From Vibrio sp. JPW-9-11-11 (lineage in GTDB: Bacteria > Pseudomonadota > Gammaproteobacteria > Enterobacterales > Vibrionaceae): a stretch of DNA of 64,000 nt. The notes below the pieces were generated by a model, which worked only from the letters and a program-made list of their open reading frames with translations, made no database searches and was not told the DNA's origin. Made by a program: the position numbers and the translations under genes. The number at the start of each line of letters is the position of its first letter. Position 1 is the stretch's first letter. The stretch covers positions 124,001 through 188,000 of the forward strand of contig NZ_SZQJ01000004.1 of NCBI RefSeq assembly GCF_013369335.1. The letters run 5' to 3'. Below, piece by piece: positions 1 through 8,530 of this stretch.

Positions 1-1
1 A

Positions 2-196
2 GCGACAACTCAAGCTTATCCGGCGAGAGTGTTGGGTGCTGGACAAAAAGTCTGCTATCATCTTCGGTTTATTGGCTGCAAAAAAGATAGTCCAGTATTA
101 GCACTAGATAATATTTGGGTAGTTCGACCTTTCGGAGCAAGTAGCAGCTGTTATTATGCTGAGCTAAAGATTTCCTTGTTACAACGTTCAAAATGA
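2..196 (+). CDS. possible 3' end of an unrecognised gene, cut by the left edge
   Basis: One frame is open from the left edge for 64 codons and closes at TGA 194-196. The residues include three spaced cysteines and look moderately protein-like (a PARVLGAGQKVCYH stretch), but I recognise no family. No start can be placed because the frame enters from outside the window. It may be the C-terminus of a gene upstream of fusA, or chance. Only the preceding sequence would decide. Confidence 0.25.
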   Translation, partial: ATTQAYPARVLGAGQKVCYHLRFIGCKKDSPVLALDNIWVVRPFGASSSCYYAELKISLLQRSK

Positions 197-409
197 AGGT
201 AATAAGGAACATAAATTAGCCGCGAGCCAAGCAATATCGTCTATTATTTATGCGTAAATTTTAAGCACGACACACGCTTTTGCCTATCCTTAACTAGTGG
301 CAAATCAAAGCGAAAATTTTTTTAACATACGGCGCTTGCAAGGGTATCAGTCTTGACAGATTGTGATATACTCTGCGCGCAATTTATACCTTATAAACAG
401 AGTAAGACA
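197..409 (+). promoter_or_regulatory. fusA upstream region with extended -10 promoter
   Basis: AT-rich leader before the EF-G gene. The best promoter is an extended -10, TGATATACT at 364-372, which would start transcription around 379 and give a leader of about 30 nt. A perfect TTGACA lies at 353-358 but is only 8 nt from that -10, so it cannot serve as its -35. The ribosome binding site is the purine stretch AGAGTAAGA just before the ATG at 410. No other structure is evident. Confidence 0.5.
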
Positions 410-2497
410 ATGGCAGATTTATCAAAGTACAGAAACATTGGTATTTTCGCGCACGTTGATGCGGGTAAAACTACCACCACTGAGCGTATCCTTAAGCTTA
501 CTGGTAAAATCCACAAAACTGGTGAAGTACACGACGGTGAGTCTACGACTGACTTCATGGAACAGGAAGCTGAGCGTGGTATTACTATCCAGTCTGCTGC
601 GGTAACTTGTGAGTGGAATGGCCACCGCCTAAACGTTATCGATACTCCGGGACACGTTGACTTTACAGTAGAAGTATACCGTTCACTTAAAGTTCTTGAC
701 GGTGGTATCGGTGTATTCTGTGGTTCTGGTGGTGTTGAACCTCAGTCAGAAACAAACTGGCGTTACGCGAACGATTCAGAAGTTGCTCGTCTGATTTTCG
801 TAAACAAACTAGACCGCATGGGTGCTGACTTCTTCAACGTTGTTGACCAAGTGAAGAACGTACTAGGTGCAAACCCACTAGTTATGACTCTGCCAATCGG
901 TCGTGAAGACGATTTCGTTGGTGTTGTAGACGTTCTAAACCGCCAAGCTTACGTTTGGGATGACACAGGTCTTCCAGAGAACTACGAAATCAAAGAAGTT
1001 CCAGCTGACATGGTTGATGACCTAGAAGCATACCGTGAAGAGCTTGTTGAGACTGCTGTAGAGCAAGACGACGACCTAATGGAAGCTTACATGGAAGGCG
1101 AAGAGCCAACTATCGAGCAGCTAAAAGCTTGTATCCGTAAAGGTACACGTGAGCTAGCGTTCTTCCCAACGTTCTGTGGTTCTGCATTCAAAAACAAAGG
1201 TATGCAGCTTATCCTTGACGCTGTTGTAGATTACCTACCAGCGCCAAACGAAGTTGATCCTCAGCCTCTAACAGATCCAGAAACTGGTGAGCCAACTGGC
1301 GAAGTTGCAACTGTATCTGCTGATGAGCCACTTAAAGCGCTAGCATTCAAGATCATGGATGACCGTTTTGGCGCACTAACATTCGTACGTATCTACTCTG
1401 GCCGTCTGAAGAAAGGTGACACTATCCTTAACTCAGCAACGGGCAAAACAGAGCGTATCGGCCGTATGTGTGAGATGCAAGCGGACGAGCGTAACGAGCT
1501 AACTGAAGCTCAAGCGGGCGACATCATCGCTATCGTAGGTATGAAGAACGTTCAAACTGGTCACACTTTATGTGATCCTAAGCATGAATGTACTCTAGAA
1601 GCTATGATCTTCCCAGAACCAGTAATCTCTATCGCTGTTTCTCCGAAAGACAAAGGTTCTACAGAGAAAATGGGTATTGCGATCGGTAAGATGGTTGCAG
1701 AAGATCCATCATTCCAAGTTGAGACTGACGAAGACTCAGGCGAAACTATCCTGAAAGGTATGGGTGAACTTCACCTAGACATCAAGGTAGACATCCTTAA
1801 GCGTACTTATGGCGTTGAGCTTGAAGTAGGTGCTCCACAGGTAGCTTACCGTGAAACTATCACTCAAGCAGTTGAAGATAGCTACACGCACAAGAAGCAG
1901 TCTGGTGGTTCTGGTCAGTTCGGTAAGATCGACTACCGTATCAAACCAGGTGAGCCAAACTCTGGCTTCACGTTCAAATCAACGGTTGTTGGTGGTAACG
2001 TACCTAAAGAATTCTGGCCTGCAGTAGAGAAAGGCTTCGAATCTATGATGGCTACTGGTGTTCTAGCTGGTTTCCCAACTCTAGACGTAGAAGTTGAGCT
2101 ATTCGACGGTGGCTTCCACGCAGTTGACTCTTCAGCAATCGCTTACGAAATCGCAGCTAAAGGTGCATTCCGTCAGTCTATGCCTAAAGCGGGTGCACAG
2201 CTTCTTGAGCCAATCATGAAAGTTGACGTATTCACTCCAGAAGACAACGTTGGTGACGTAATCGGTGACCTTAACCGTCGTCGTGGTATGATCAAAGACC
2301 AACAAGCTGGTACTACAGGTGTTCGTATTAAAGCAGACGTTCCTCTATCAGAAATGTTTGGCTACATCGGTCACCTACGTACTATCACTTCTGGTCGTGG
2401 CCAGTTCTCTATGGAGTTCGGTCAATACGCACCTTGTCCAGCAAACGTTGCTGAGCAAGTTATCGCAGAAGTTAAAGAGCGTGAAGCTAAGAAGTAA
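410..2497 (+). CDS. fusA: elongation factor G (stand-alone second-copy type)
   Basis: Translational GTPase that moves tRNA and mRNA through the ribosome after each peptide bond and takes part in ribosome recycling. The 695-residue product has the G1 P-loop [13 protein letters not shown] near the N-terminus, a DTPGHVDF G3 motif, an NKLDRMGA G4 motif, and the usual EF-G domains II-V to the end. The open frame extends upstream to a TTG at 353, but ATG 410 follows a purine-rich site and gives the family N-terminus, so 410 is preferred. It is not next to rpsL, rpsG or tuf. Together with the 695-residue length this suggests the second EF-G found in Vibrio rather than the str-operon copy. Codon use is strongly biased, as for a highly expressed gene. 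A terminator follows directly. Confidence 0.95.
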   Translation: MADLSKYRNIGIFAHVDAGKTTTTERILKLTGKIHKTGEVHDGESTTDFMEQEAERGITIQSAAVTCEWNGHRLNVIDTPGHVDFTVEVYRSLKVLDGGIGVFCGSGGVEPQSETNWRYANDSEVARLIFVNKLDRMGADFFNVVDQVKNVLGANPLVMTLPIGREDDFVGVVDVLNRQAYVWDDTGLPENYEIKEVPADMVDDLEAYREELVETAVEQDDDLMEAYMEGEEPTIEQLKACIRKGTRELAFFPTFCGSAFKNKGMQLILDAVVDYLPAPNEVDPQPLTDPETGEPTGEVATVSADEPLKALAFKIMDDRFGALTFVRIYSGRLKKGDTILNSATGKTERIGRMCEMQADERNELTEAQAGDIIAIVGMKNVQTGHTLCDPKHECTLEAMIFPEPVISIAVSPKDKGSTEKMGIAIGKMVAEDPSFQVETDEDSGETILKGMGELHLDIKVDILKRTYGVELEVGAPQVAYRETITQAVEDSYTHKKQSGGSGQFGKIDYRIKPGEPNSGFTFKSTVVGGNVPKEFWPAVEKGFESMMATGVLAGFPTLDVEVELFDGGFHAVDSSAIAYEIAAKGAFRQSMPKAGAQLLEPIMKVDVFTPEDNVGDVIGDLNRRRGMIKDQQAGTTGVRIKADVPLSEMFGYIGHLRTITSGRGQFSMEFGQYAPCPANVAEQVIAEVKEREAKK

Positions 2498-2521
2498 TTC
2501 TTGCTTTAGCTAGATAGCTTT

Positions 2522-2553
2522 AAAAGCCCTAGTCGAAAGACTGGGGCTTTTTT
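2522..2553 (+). terminator. rho-independent terminator of fusA
   Basis: A 13-bp stem (one T-G pair) is closed by a GAAA tetraloop and followed by T residues. It lies 25 bp after the fusA stop codon. Confidence 0.9.
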
Positions 2554-2628
2554 GTTGCGGAGAACGGGAACGGACTTCGTCCTATAGTGCGCTGTGCTAC
2601 GAGAGTCTCGCCCTTCTGCAATTATTGG

Positions 2629-2734
2629 TGTCATTCCGTAGAGTGACGAAGGAGCGAGTAGGGAATCTCATTTAGTATCCGGTTTTCTTCGAGAGATCCC
2701 CCAGTTCACTCGTTCCTTGCTCTTGGGGATGACA
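2629..2734. repeat. large imperfect palindromic extragenic repeat
   Basis: The left arm opens with TGTCATTCC and contains ACGAAGGAGCGAG then GGGAATCTC. The reverse complement of the right arm opens with TGTCATCCC and contains GGAACGAG then GGGGATCTC. The whole would fold into a long cruciform or hairpin of about 106 bp. It lies between the fusA terminator and the convergent end of a LysR gene, the usual place for REP-like elements. I saw no second copy in this window. The flank 2556-2628 includes a small GGACTTCGTCC hairpin and may be part of a composite element. Confidence 0.7.
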
Positions 2735-2781
2735 AAACTTCAGCACAGCAAATCATCCCGATTCCTGACTCCCGCTCTGGC

Positions 2782-3714
2782 TCATCTCGGACTGCGGCTA
2801 TCAATAATCTCCAAACCTAAATGATCGAGCTTCTGGCACTCCTTGGCTTGGTTAAAAATCCATTCACAGAAGCGTTTGATTTTCTCTCTTTTAAAGTAGG
2901 CACGTGGCGCACATAGGAAATAGTTGTAGTCGGTACGCTGCGCTAGATTACCGATTCTAACTAGTTTTCCTTCATCAATGTAACGTTGAGCTAAGGTATG
3001 TTTGGCGAGTGCGACGCCTTGAACGGCTAAAGCGCCTTCCAACACAAAGTGGGAGCCGTTGTATTTAAGTGTTGGCTTAGAGGCTTTATGACCCACATTG
3101 TTAAGCCAAATTCCCCAGTCAAGATCTCGCCAATAATCTTCAATCAAGTCCGCGCCTGTTAGGTCGCTGAGTTCGTATATACCGTGTTGCTCTTGGTAGA
3201 TGGGGTGACAAACGGGATAGAGCAACTCTTCAATAAGTAATTCTGAAGTGATGTTTGGATAATCCCCAGGTCCATATCGAATACACAAATCGAGACTAGA
3301 GTTTTGAAAATCAGCCAGTTCGCTGGTGGGCTCAATCATCAGTTCAAGATCTGGGTTTTGCTGTCTAAAGTGGCCAATCCTCGGTACTAACCAGTGCTGG
3401 GCAAAGGAAGGTAATGTCGAAATGGACAGCTGGTTAGGGTTCGGATCTTGGTTGATTTGTCGAATACCGCGATGAAGATGCTCAAAGCCTCGTTGCGTTT
3501 GATCATAGAGTATCTCCCCCTCCATGGTTAGCGTGACTTTACGATGCTGCCTCAAGAACAGCTCCGCACCTAAGAAGTCTTCCAGTTGACGTATCTGTTG
3601 GCTAATGGCTGCAGCGGTGACATAGAGCTCTTGGGCTGCCAGTTTGAAGCTGCCCAGCCTCGCTGCGGTATAAAAGTAATAAATGCCCTGCAAAGGTGGT
3701 AATCGATCTTTCAC
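2782..3714 (-). CDS. LysR-family transcriptional regulator, GcvA-like
   Basis: DNA-binding regulator of 310 residues. The N-terminal winged helix-turn-helix spans about residues 8-66 (LAAQELYVTAAAISQQIRQLE). A LysR substrate-binding domain follows from about residue 95 and contains SFAQHWLVPR, typical of the GcvA-like branch. It is transcribed away from the small DUF1127 gene at 3812, so the 97-bp gap probably holds its binding site. It resembles the second LysR at 4032-4937 in N-terminus and effector-domain motifs, which suggests an old duplication around the DUF1127 gene. Target and ligand are unknown. Confidence 0.88.
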   Translation of the reverse strand: MKDRLPPLQGIYYFYTAARLGSFKLAAQELYVTAAAISQQIRQLEDFLGAELFLRQHRKVTLTMEGEILYDQTQRGFEHLHRGIRQINQDPNPNQLSISTLPSFAQHWLVPRIGHFRQQNPDLELMIEPTSELADFQNSSLDLCIRYGPGDYPNITSELLIEELLYPVCHPIYQEQHGIYELSDLTGADLIEDYWRDLDWGIWLNNVGHKASKPTLKYNGSHFVLEGALAVQGVALAKHTLAQRYIDEGKLVRIGNLAQRTDYNYFLCAPRAYFKREKIKRFCEWIFNQAKECQKLDHLGLEIIDSRSPR

Positions 3715-3811
3715 TTTAGTTTTCCTTAACTGAAGGTCAATTTGTATCGTTTGAGCAAGATAGGTTCATGGTTAATTATTTAATCATTAAATGCAAGAGA
3801 GGAGAGAAACC

Positions 3812-4018
3812 ATGGAAACTTCAGAATATGGCTACAAACAAAAATTATCTGATACTTTAGTTTGGGATAAAAAAATCTTAACTATATTGAAGCGTTGGTG
3901 GAGAAATTATCACACTCGTCAGCAGTTGGAAAATTTGCCAGATCATCTTCTTGATGATCTTGGACTAACGAAAGAGCAATCGCATGAAGAAAGCATTCGA
4001 CGATTTTGGGATGAGTAA
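3812..4018 (+). CDS. DUF1127 family small protein
   Basis: A 68-residue basic protein. Its C-terminal half carries the DUF1127 (YjiS-like) signature: a WWRNYHTRQQLENLP helix followed by HLLDDLGLTKEQ. Members are small arginine-rich proteins; in some bacteria they influence RNA turnover or phosphate and carbon metabolism, but no role is established for this one. An ATG at 3791 is in frame, but AGAGGAGAG lies 6-14 nt before ATG 3812, so the latter is chosen. It sits between two LysR genes, divergent from one and convergent with the other (13 bp apart). This makes it the likely target of at least one of them. Confidence 0.85.
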   Translation: METSEYGYKQKLSDTLVWDKKILTILKRWWRNYHTRQQLENLPDHLLDDLGLTKEQSHEESIRRFWDE

Positions 4019-4031
4019 TCCGCAAAAAGAG

Positions 4032-4937
4032 TTACTCTGCAATTTCACTATGTAGCCAGTTGGCAAAGGCTGAGATTCTTTGCCTGCGAGGGGACTCGTT
4101 GTCATAAAAGAGATTAAATTGAATGCCGGGAATCATGCCAATATCAAAAGGTTTGATCAGCAAACCTCGTTCAACATAATCACTGGCGAGAGAGTCAGAG
4201 GCCAAACAAGCGCCATGACCCGCCATTACCGCATTCATGGCGTGATCGAAGGTACTGACATCCATCCATTGAACGGACTCCTTGTTCATTGAAACACCTG
4301 CTTGAGCGAACCAAGTTTGCCAAGGATAGCCGCCTGATTCGTAATGAATTAACCAAGTATTGAGTAATTGTTTCGGCTCCGACAGGCCAATACTGTCTGC
4401 AAGGCGTGGAGAGCAAAAGGGATAAATGCTCTCTTCAAATAGACACTCCTTGTGAAGCTGTTGTCCGCTTGGTGTATCAAGGGCTTCACCTTGCCATATC
4501 GCGACGTCGGCATCGCCCTGTTTTAAGTTCGGAGCATCACAACTGGTAATGATGCGAATTGGGACATTTGGGTGTTGAGTCGAAAATTTCCACAAGCGTG
4601 GCAATAACCAGCGGGAGGCGAAGGAGGGCGTAGAGCTAACGCACAGCAGGCCTTCAATCGGTTCATTTTGTATCTGATTGAGACCGCTGACAATCGATTC
4701 AAATCCTTGAGACACATGGATAAACAAAGTCTTACCTTGCTCTGTAAGGCGCATTTCTCGTCCGTCACGCATAAACAGCTTGCAGCCCAATCCCTCTTCG
4801 AGTTGACGAATTTTTTGGCTCACCGCGGCTTGACTGATACAAAGTTCATCGGCCGCTCGACTGTAGCTATTAAGTCGAGCGGCAACTTCAAAGTAACGTA
4901 ATCCCGCTAAATGATGCAGCCTTGCATCCATATCCAT
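4032..4937 (-). CDS. LysR-family transcriptional regulator, GcvA-like
   Basis: Regulator of 301 residues with an N-terminal helix-turn-helix (about residues 10-68, SRAADELCISQAAVSQKIR) and a LysR effector domain that includes SFASRWLLPRL. Similarity to the LysR at 2782-3714 is visible in both domains. Its stop lies 13 bp from the end of the DUF1127 gene, facing it. There is no divergent neighbour on its 5' side; the next gene upstream (acyl-CoA ligase) runs in the same direction and has its own terminator. The regulated genes are unknown. Two starts (MDMD) are possible, two codons apart. Confidence 0.88.
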   Translation of the reverse strand: MDMDARLHHLAGLRYFEVAARLNSYSRAADELCISQAAVSQKIRQLEEGLGCKLFMRDGREMRLTEQGKTLFIHVSQGFESIVSGLNQIQNEPIEGLLCVSSTPSFASRWLLPRLWKFSTQHPNVPIRIITSCDAPNLKQGDADVAIWQGEALDTPSGQQLHKECLFEESIYPFCSPRLADSIGLSEPKQLLNTWLIHYESGGYPWQTWFAQAGVSMNKESVQWMDVSTFDHAMNAVMAGHGACLASDSLASDYVERGLLIKPFDIGMIPGIQFNLFYDNESPRRQRISAFANWLHSEIAE

Positions 4938-4989
4938 GTCCCAATGATTTTCAAGGTGAAAGCATCATAATCCCTTTAGAGCAAAAGAA

Positions 4990-5017
4990 AAAGGAGAGCA
5001 TGGTTAGGCTCTCCTTT
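4990..5017 (-). terminator. terminator of the acyl-CoA ligase gene
   Basis: A perfect 10-bp stem AAAGGAGAGC / GCTCTCCTTT with an 8-nt loop. Read on the minus strand it is followed by TTCTTTTGC. It lies 24 bp downstream of the ligase stop codon. Confidence 0.85.
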
Positions 5018-5040
5018 GTCTTGATGAGTGTTCTAGGGCT

Positions 5041-6726
5041 CTACTCCTCCCAAACGACCAGTTGACCTTTTGGCCAGTTATGGCCTACATCATGATATTT
5101 TTGCTCTAAAACATGGCGTTTGATCTTTAATGTCGGAGTAAGAATCCCGTTTTCAATCGTCCACGGGTCTTTGATCATTAGTACCCCTTTGATTTGTTCA
5201 TGCGACTCAAGCTCGGCATTCATACGCGCGATCACTTTCTTTGTCGTTCTTTCGTAACGAGCTCGATCGAAATGAGGGAAATCATGTGGCACCACTAGTA
5301 GGATGGGGGCGGGCAAGCCGAGTCCGATTAAGCACATCATTTCAACGCGGCTATATTCGAACAGTTTTTTCTCAATCGGGACTGGTGCGACGAATTTGCC
5401 TTTCGCTGTTTTAAAGGTATCTTTTTTGCGTCCTTGAATGGTTAGATATCCCTCACTGTCGATTGCGCCAATATCCCCCGTGTGTAGCCAGCCTTCGGAG
5501 TCAAATGATTCTTGCGTCGCGATATCATTTTTGTAGTAACCCGAAAACATGCCTTTACTGCGTACCATGATCTCGTCATCAGCGGCTATTTTAAGCTCGA
5601 TACCGGGGCCAGCATTCCCGACGCTGCCGATTTTATCGCCTCTAAAGGGATAGTTTAACGTGCTGTAGGCGAACGACTCTGTCATCCCCCACGCTTCGGT
5701 GATGTTTAAACCCACACTGTGATACCACTCAAGTAGCGCTGGTGAAACTGGCGCAGAACCACAGCCTAGTACTCTGGCTTTATCTAACCCTAACCCTTCG
5801 GCGAGTTTCTTTTTAATCAGGGAGTTAACCAAAGGAATCTTAAGCAGTAAGTTGAGCTTCTTAGGCGGTAATTTGTCTTGAATTCGTTGTTGGAACAGTG
5901 TCCAAAGGCGTGGGACAGAAATAAATAAAGTGGGCCTTTGCATTTTGACATCTTCAATGAAGGTATCGAGTGATTCTGGAAAGGCGGTCTCTACCCCCCC
6001 CATGATTGACGAGCCAAAGATATACACTCGCTCGGTGATGTGCGCCAGTGGTAAGTATGAGAATAAGCGGTCTTCTTCTTCAATACCAATATGATTGATG
6101 AGCTGTTGTGCCGACCAACAAAATGCCCCATAAGTGAGCATCGCGCCTTTAGGAAGCCCTGAGGTGCCCGAGGTATAAACAATAGACATGAGTTTATCGT
6201 CATAGTGTTCAGGCCGAGCTTCACTCGGTTCTGCCGATGCAATCAGATCGGTATATTGATGCTGACAACGCGGCGCAGAATCGTAGGGAAGGGCAATGGT
6301 GATCACTTCTGCAATACTGTCGATTACTTGCTGTGTGGCAGTGGCATCATCGAGTTTACCAGCAATCATTGCCTTGCTTTCACTATGAGTTAAACAGTAT
6401 TCGATAGTGTCGGCTCCCGCGGTAGGGAAAATGGGCACGCTAACAAAATCTCCTAGCATCATAGCGAGATCACAAATAAACCACTCGGCACAGTTTTTTG
6501 AGATCAGGGCAACTTTGTCACCGGGCTTAACGCCTAAGTTGTTGAGCGCAGAAACCAACTTCAGTGCCTGGTCCGCGACTTGTGCGTAGGTAAACTCGAC
6601 GTGTTGACGGTTGATGGTTTGTTTGAGGTAAACCTGGTTTGGGCGTTCCGCTGCCCATTTCAGGATCATCTCGTTAGGTGGGGGGAGAGCACAGGTTGGT
6701 TTGCTCAACTCGTTAGGCTGAATCAT
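5041..6726 (-). CDS. AMP-forming long-chain acyl-CoA ligase
   Basis: Member of the ANL adenylating superfamily, 561 residues. It should activate a fatty acid with ATP and then transfer the acyl group to CoA. The phosphate-binding motif YTSGTSGLPKGA is at about residues 188-199, the adenine motif GWGMTES-like (EAWGMTESFAY) at about 343-353, and the hinge motif GWLHTGDIG at about 412-420, followed by the catalytic GRKKDTFKTAKGK segment. It is closest in layout to the FAA1-type long-chain ligases rather than to E. coli FadD. GGAGTTAGAG precedes the ATG. It is a single-gene unit with its own terminator. In V. cholerae a similar gene neighbours fusA-2, as I recall it. Confidence 0.88.
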   Translation of the reverse strand: MIQPNELSKPTCALPPPNEMILKWAAERPNQVYLKQTINRQHVEFTYAQVADQALKLVSALNNLGVKPGDKVALISKNCAEWFICDLAMMLGDFVSVPIFPTAGADTIEYCLTHSESKAMIAGKLDDATATQQVIDSIAEVITIALPYDSAPRCQHQYTDLIASAEPSEARPEHYDDKLMSIVYTSGTSGLPKGAMLTYGAFCWSAQQLINHIGIEEEDRLFSYLPLAHITERVYIFGSSIMGGVETAFPESLDTFIEDVKMQRPTLFISVPRLWTLFQQRIQDKLPPKKLNLLLKIPLVNSLIKKKLAEGLGLDKARVLGCGSAPVSPALLEWYHSVGLNITEAWGMTESFAYSTLNYPFRGDKIGSVGNAGPGIELKIAADDEIMVRSKGMFSGYYKNDIATQESFDSEGWLHTGDIGAIDSEGYLTIQGRKKDTFKTAKGKFVAPVPIEKKLFEYSRVEMMCLIGLGLPAPILLVVPHDFPHFDRARYERTTKKVIARMNAELESHEQIKGVLMIKDPWTIENGILTPTLKIKRHVLEQKYHDVGHNWPKGQLVVWEE

Positions 6727-6852
6727 TCTCTAACTCCGTGTTATTGGCAAATGTTATATTTATTGTTAATAGAATGTTAACTCTAACACGCTCACTAAAA
6801 GGGATGAAAGCATTAATCGTCAGTTTGCGCTCATCTTGTGACCATGACATCG

Positions 6853-7635
6853 TTAGTGTAGTTGACGGTAAGTGGCAGGGCTAATTCCGGTTTTCTTTTT
6901 GAAAATACGTGAAAAGTATGAGACATCGTTATACCCACACTGAAAAGCGATAAATGAGATCTTCTCTTTTTTGTCGCTCACCAGTAATTGTTTGGCTAAC
7001 GCGATGCGCTTTAAGGTTAAATAGTCGCGAAAACGGACGCCAATTGTTTTATGGAAAAACTTGGAAAAATAGGTAACAGAATAATGACAATACTCGGCCA
7101 CATCTTCTTCGCGTATTGTGCGTGATAGGTTTTTTTCTATGTACCTCAACATCTCGACCAAATCTTTGCTGACGTGTTTATTCGCGTGATTTTGGGTCAG
7201 TTTGTGAATGTCTAAGATCTCTTGATGCTGAGTAAACTGATAAATGACTTGCTTATTCAGTTCTTCCACCCAAAGGTGCATATCGTCTGTCTGTACGTTA
7301 AAAGTAGCAAACACCACCTCTAGCTCGTCAAATTCGGTGGGAAGTGGAGCGGTATGAAGGACGACTAGGTGTTTATCTAAGTTCTGACACAACTTGATGG
7401 CAGTAAGAAATAGCGAGTGGAAGGCTGTTTCGTAGAAAAAAAAACAAAAATGGATGTCAGGCTCACTCAGAACAGAGACATCATAGCCGTAATCGAGCAA
7501 ATGAAAGTGCTCTTCTAAGTTGCGCACCATATCTTTAGGTACGTAGGTGATAGATTGACCAAGCCAATAGCCTTTATGAAGTACATCCACGCTAGATTCT
7601 AAGCCTCGTAAGTTCGAGTTGAGTGATAGGTACAA
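6853..7635 (-). CDS. AraC-family transcriptional regulator next to the tad locus
   Basis: Protein of 260 residues. The C-terminal 100 residues form a double helix-turn-helix AraC/XylS DNA-binding domain (EEDVAEYCHYSVTYFSKFFH then ISFIAFQCGYNDVSYFSRIF). The N-terminal 150 residues match no sensor domain I can name. The first possible codon is a TTG at 7635 (an in-frame stop lies just upstream) with a poor ribosome site, so the true start may lie further inside. It is transcribed away from the Flp pilus genes across a 404-bp gap carrying 21-bp direct repeats, so it is a good candidate regulator of that locus. Confidence 0.85.
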   Translation of the reverse strand: MYLSLNSNLRGLESSVDVLHKGYWLGQSITYVPKDMVRNLEEHFHLLDYGYDVSVLSEPDIHFCFFFYETAFHSLFLTAIKLCQNLDKHLVVLHTAPLPTEFDELEVVFATFNVQTDDMHLWVEELNKQVIYQFTQHQEILDIHKLTQNHANKHVSKDLVEMLRYIEKNLSRTIREEDVAEYCHYSVTYFSKFFHKTIGVRFRDYLTLKRIALAKQLLVSDKKEKISFIAFQCGYNDVSYFSRIFKKKTGISPATYRQLH

Positions 7636-8039
7636 CTTTCAGCTTAGACATAGAAGTCGAAAGGCAGCAAGCTTGCTATTGAGTTTGCTTATAGTTTGGT
7701 TGGTTATTATTTGAACTAATGTCTCGTTTTTCTTCTTCTTGGTTTTTGTCAAGTCTTATAAATAAGACATGTAGAAGTTATCTGTTATCGTGCAAAAAGA
7801 GTAGCACGTCATTCATTTAGTGCATTGATAAAAAGAAGTTTTTACATCGGCTACCAGTTAGAGTATTTATTTCAAAATAAGATCTTGGTCAATGTTTTTG
7901 ATTGCTTAGGCCGTAGTTTCACTGTTTATATGCCAAAAAAGTCCTAACAATGGTTAAAAAAGTCCTAACCATTGTCGCTCGATATCTCTAAATTTATCAA
8001 TAAGCGCACAGCTTAATGAACTTTGGAAGGAGACACATC
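7636..8039. promoter_or_regulatory. divergent regulatory region upstream of the tad locus
   Basis: A 404-bp AT-rich gap between the AraC-type gene and the first Flp pilin. Two identical 14-mers AAAAAAGTCCTAAC lie at 7935-7948 and 7956-7969, 21 bp apart. Overlapping them is a perfect inverted repeat CAATGGTTA (7948-7956) / TAACCATTG (7966-7974). The 21-bp period equals the spacing of tandem AraC half-sites in the classical system. A possible -10 (TAAATT, 7989-7994) lies downstream, as expected for an activator site next to the -35. An AAGGAG site precedes the pilin ATG. No gene was seen in the rest of the gap. Confidence 0.6.
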
Positions 8040-8228
8040 ATGAGCAAGCTAATTAAAAACATCACTACTTTTATGCAAGATGAAGAAGGGTTGACTGTGG
8101 TTGAGTACGTAGTTGGCGCCGGCCTGATTGTTATCGCACTTGCTGCTGTATTTGACAACTTAGGTACGCTACTACAAGGCGAGCTAGACACCATCTTTGA
8201 TGCAGCACCTGCAGCTGACGCTGGATAA
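8040..8228 (+). CDS. flp: Flp-type major pilin 1
   Basis: Small type IVb pilin of 62 residues, the subunit of the adhesive Flp/Tad pilus. After a short leader (residues 1-17) comes the processing site and hydrophobic helix EEG-LTVVEYVVGAGLIV, with the glutamate at +5 typical of Flp. Cleavage should follow the glycine and be done by the prepilin peptidase encoded at 8531. The in-frame ATG at 8016 is less likely, because AAGGAG lies just before ATG 8040. The mature pilin ends in an Ala-rich acidic tail (DAAPAADAG). First gene of the tad locus. Confidence 0.93.
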   Translation: MSKLIKNITTFMQDEEGLTVVEYVVGAGLIVIALAAVFDNLGTLLQGELDTIFDAAPAADAG

Positions 8229-8292
8229 TAAACTGCCAGATAATAATTGATATTAATGTAAGCATTTTATCAATCCCCCGACTATTATTGAA

Positions 8293-8331
8293 TTAGGCTT
8301 GTAAATCTAAACCTTAGTTTTACAAGCCTAA
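8293..8331 (+). promoter_or_regulatory. hairpin between the two Flp pilin genes
   Basis: A perfect 13-bp stem TTAGGCTTGTAAA / TTTACAAGCCTAA with a 13-nt loop lies 64 bp after the first pilin stop and 19 bp before the second pilin start. No long T-run follows directly, so it looks less like a full terminator than a partial terminator or 3' stabilising structure. Either would let the first pilin message accumulate above that of the downstream assembly genes. Confidence 0.7.
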
Positions 8332-8349
8332 CTGCTTTTAGGGGGATAT

Positions 8350-8508
8350 ATGAGTGGATTAGTTAGCGTAAAGAATTTTCTCGCCGATGAAAGTGGCTTG
8401 ACCGTCGTAGAGTATGTGGTCGGGGCTGGTTTGATGGTGATTGTTTTCACGGGAGTATTTGCAGCATTCAGTGATTCATTGACCTCTGAGTTGGGCACTA
8501 TTTTCTAG
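8350..8508 (+). CDS. Flp-type pilin 2 (52 residues)
   Basis: A short gene encoding 52 residues, parallel to the first pilin: the leader ends SGLTVVEYVVGAGLMVIV, keeping the glycine, the LTVVEYVVGAG core and the +5 glutamate. It then diverges and ends at ELGTIF, without the Ala-rich tail of pilin 1. A GGGGGA purine site lies 4 nt before the ATG. It may be a minor pilin, an alternative major pilin, or a decaying duplicate; the intact frame and processing site argue for function. The peptidase gene begins 22 bp later. Confidence 0.9.
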   Translation: MSGLVSVKNFLADESGLTVVEYVVGAGLMVIVFTGVFAAFSDSLTSELGTIF

Positions 8509-8530
8509 TTTGGTGCGAAAGAGGTGAGCT

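Noticed and set aside
353..372. TTGACA at 353-358 as the -35 of the fusA promoter
   Set aside because: It is only 8 nt from TATACT; functional spacing is about 16-18. The extended -10 explains the promoter better.
7636..8039. A sigma-54 promoter for the tad locus
   Set aside because: No convincing GG-N10-GC element with correct TGGC/TTGC context was found.
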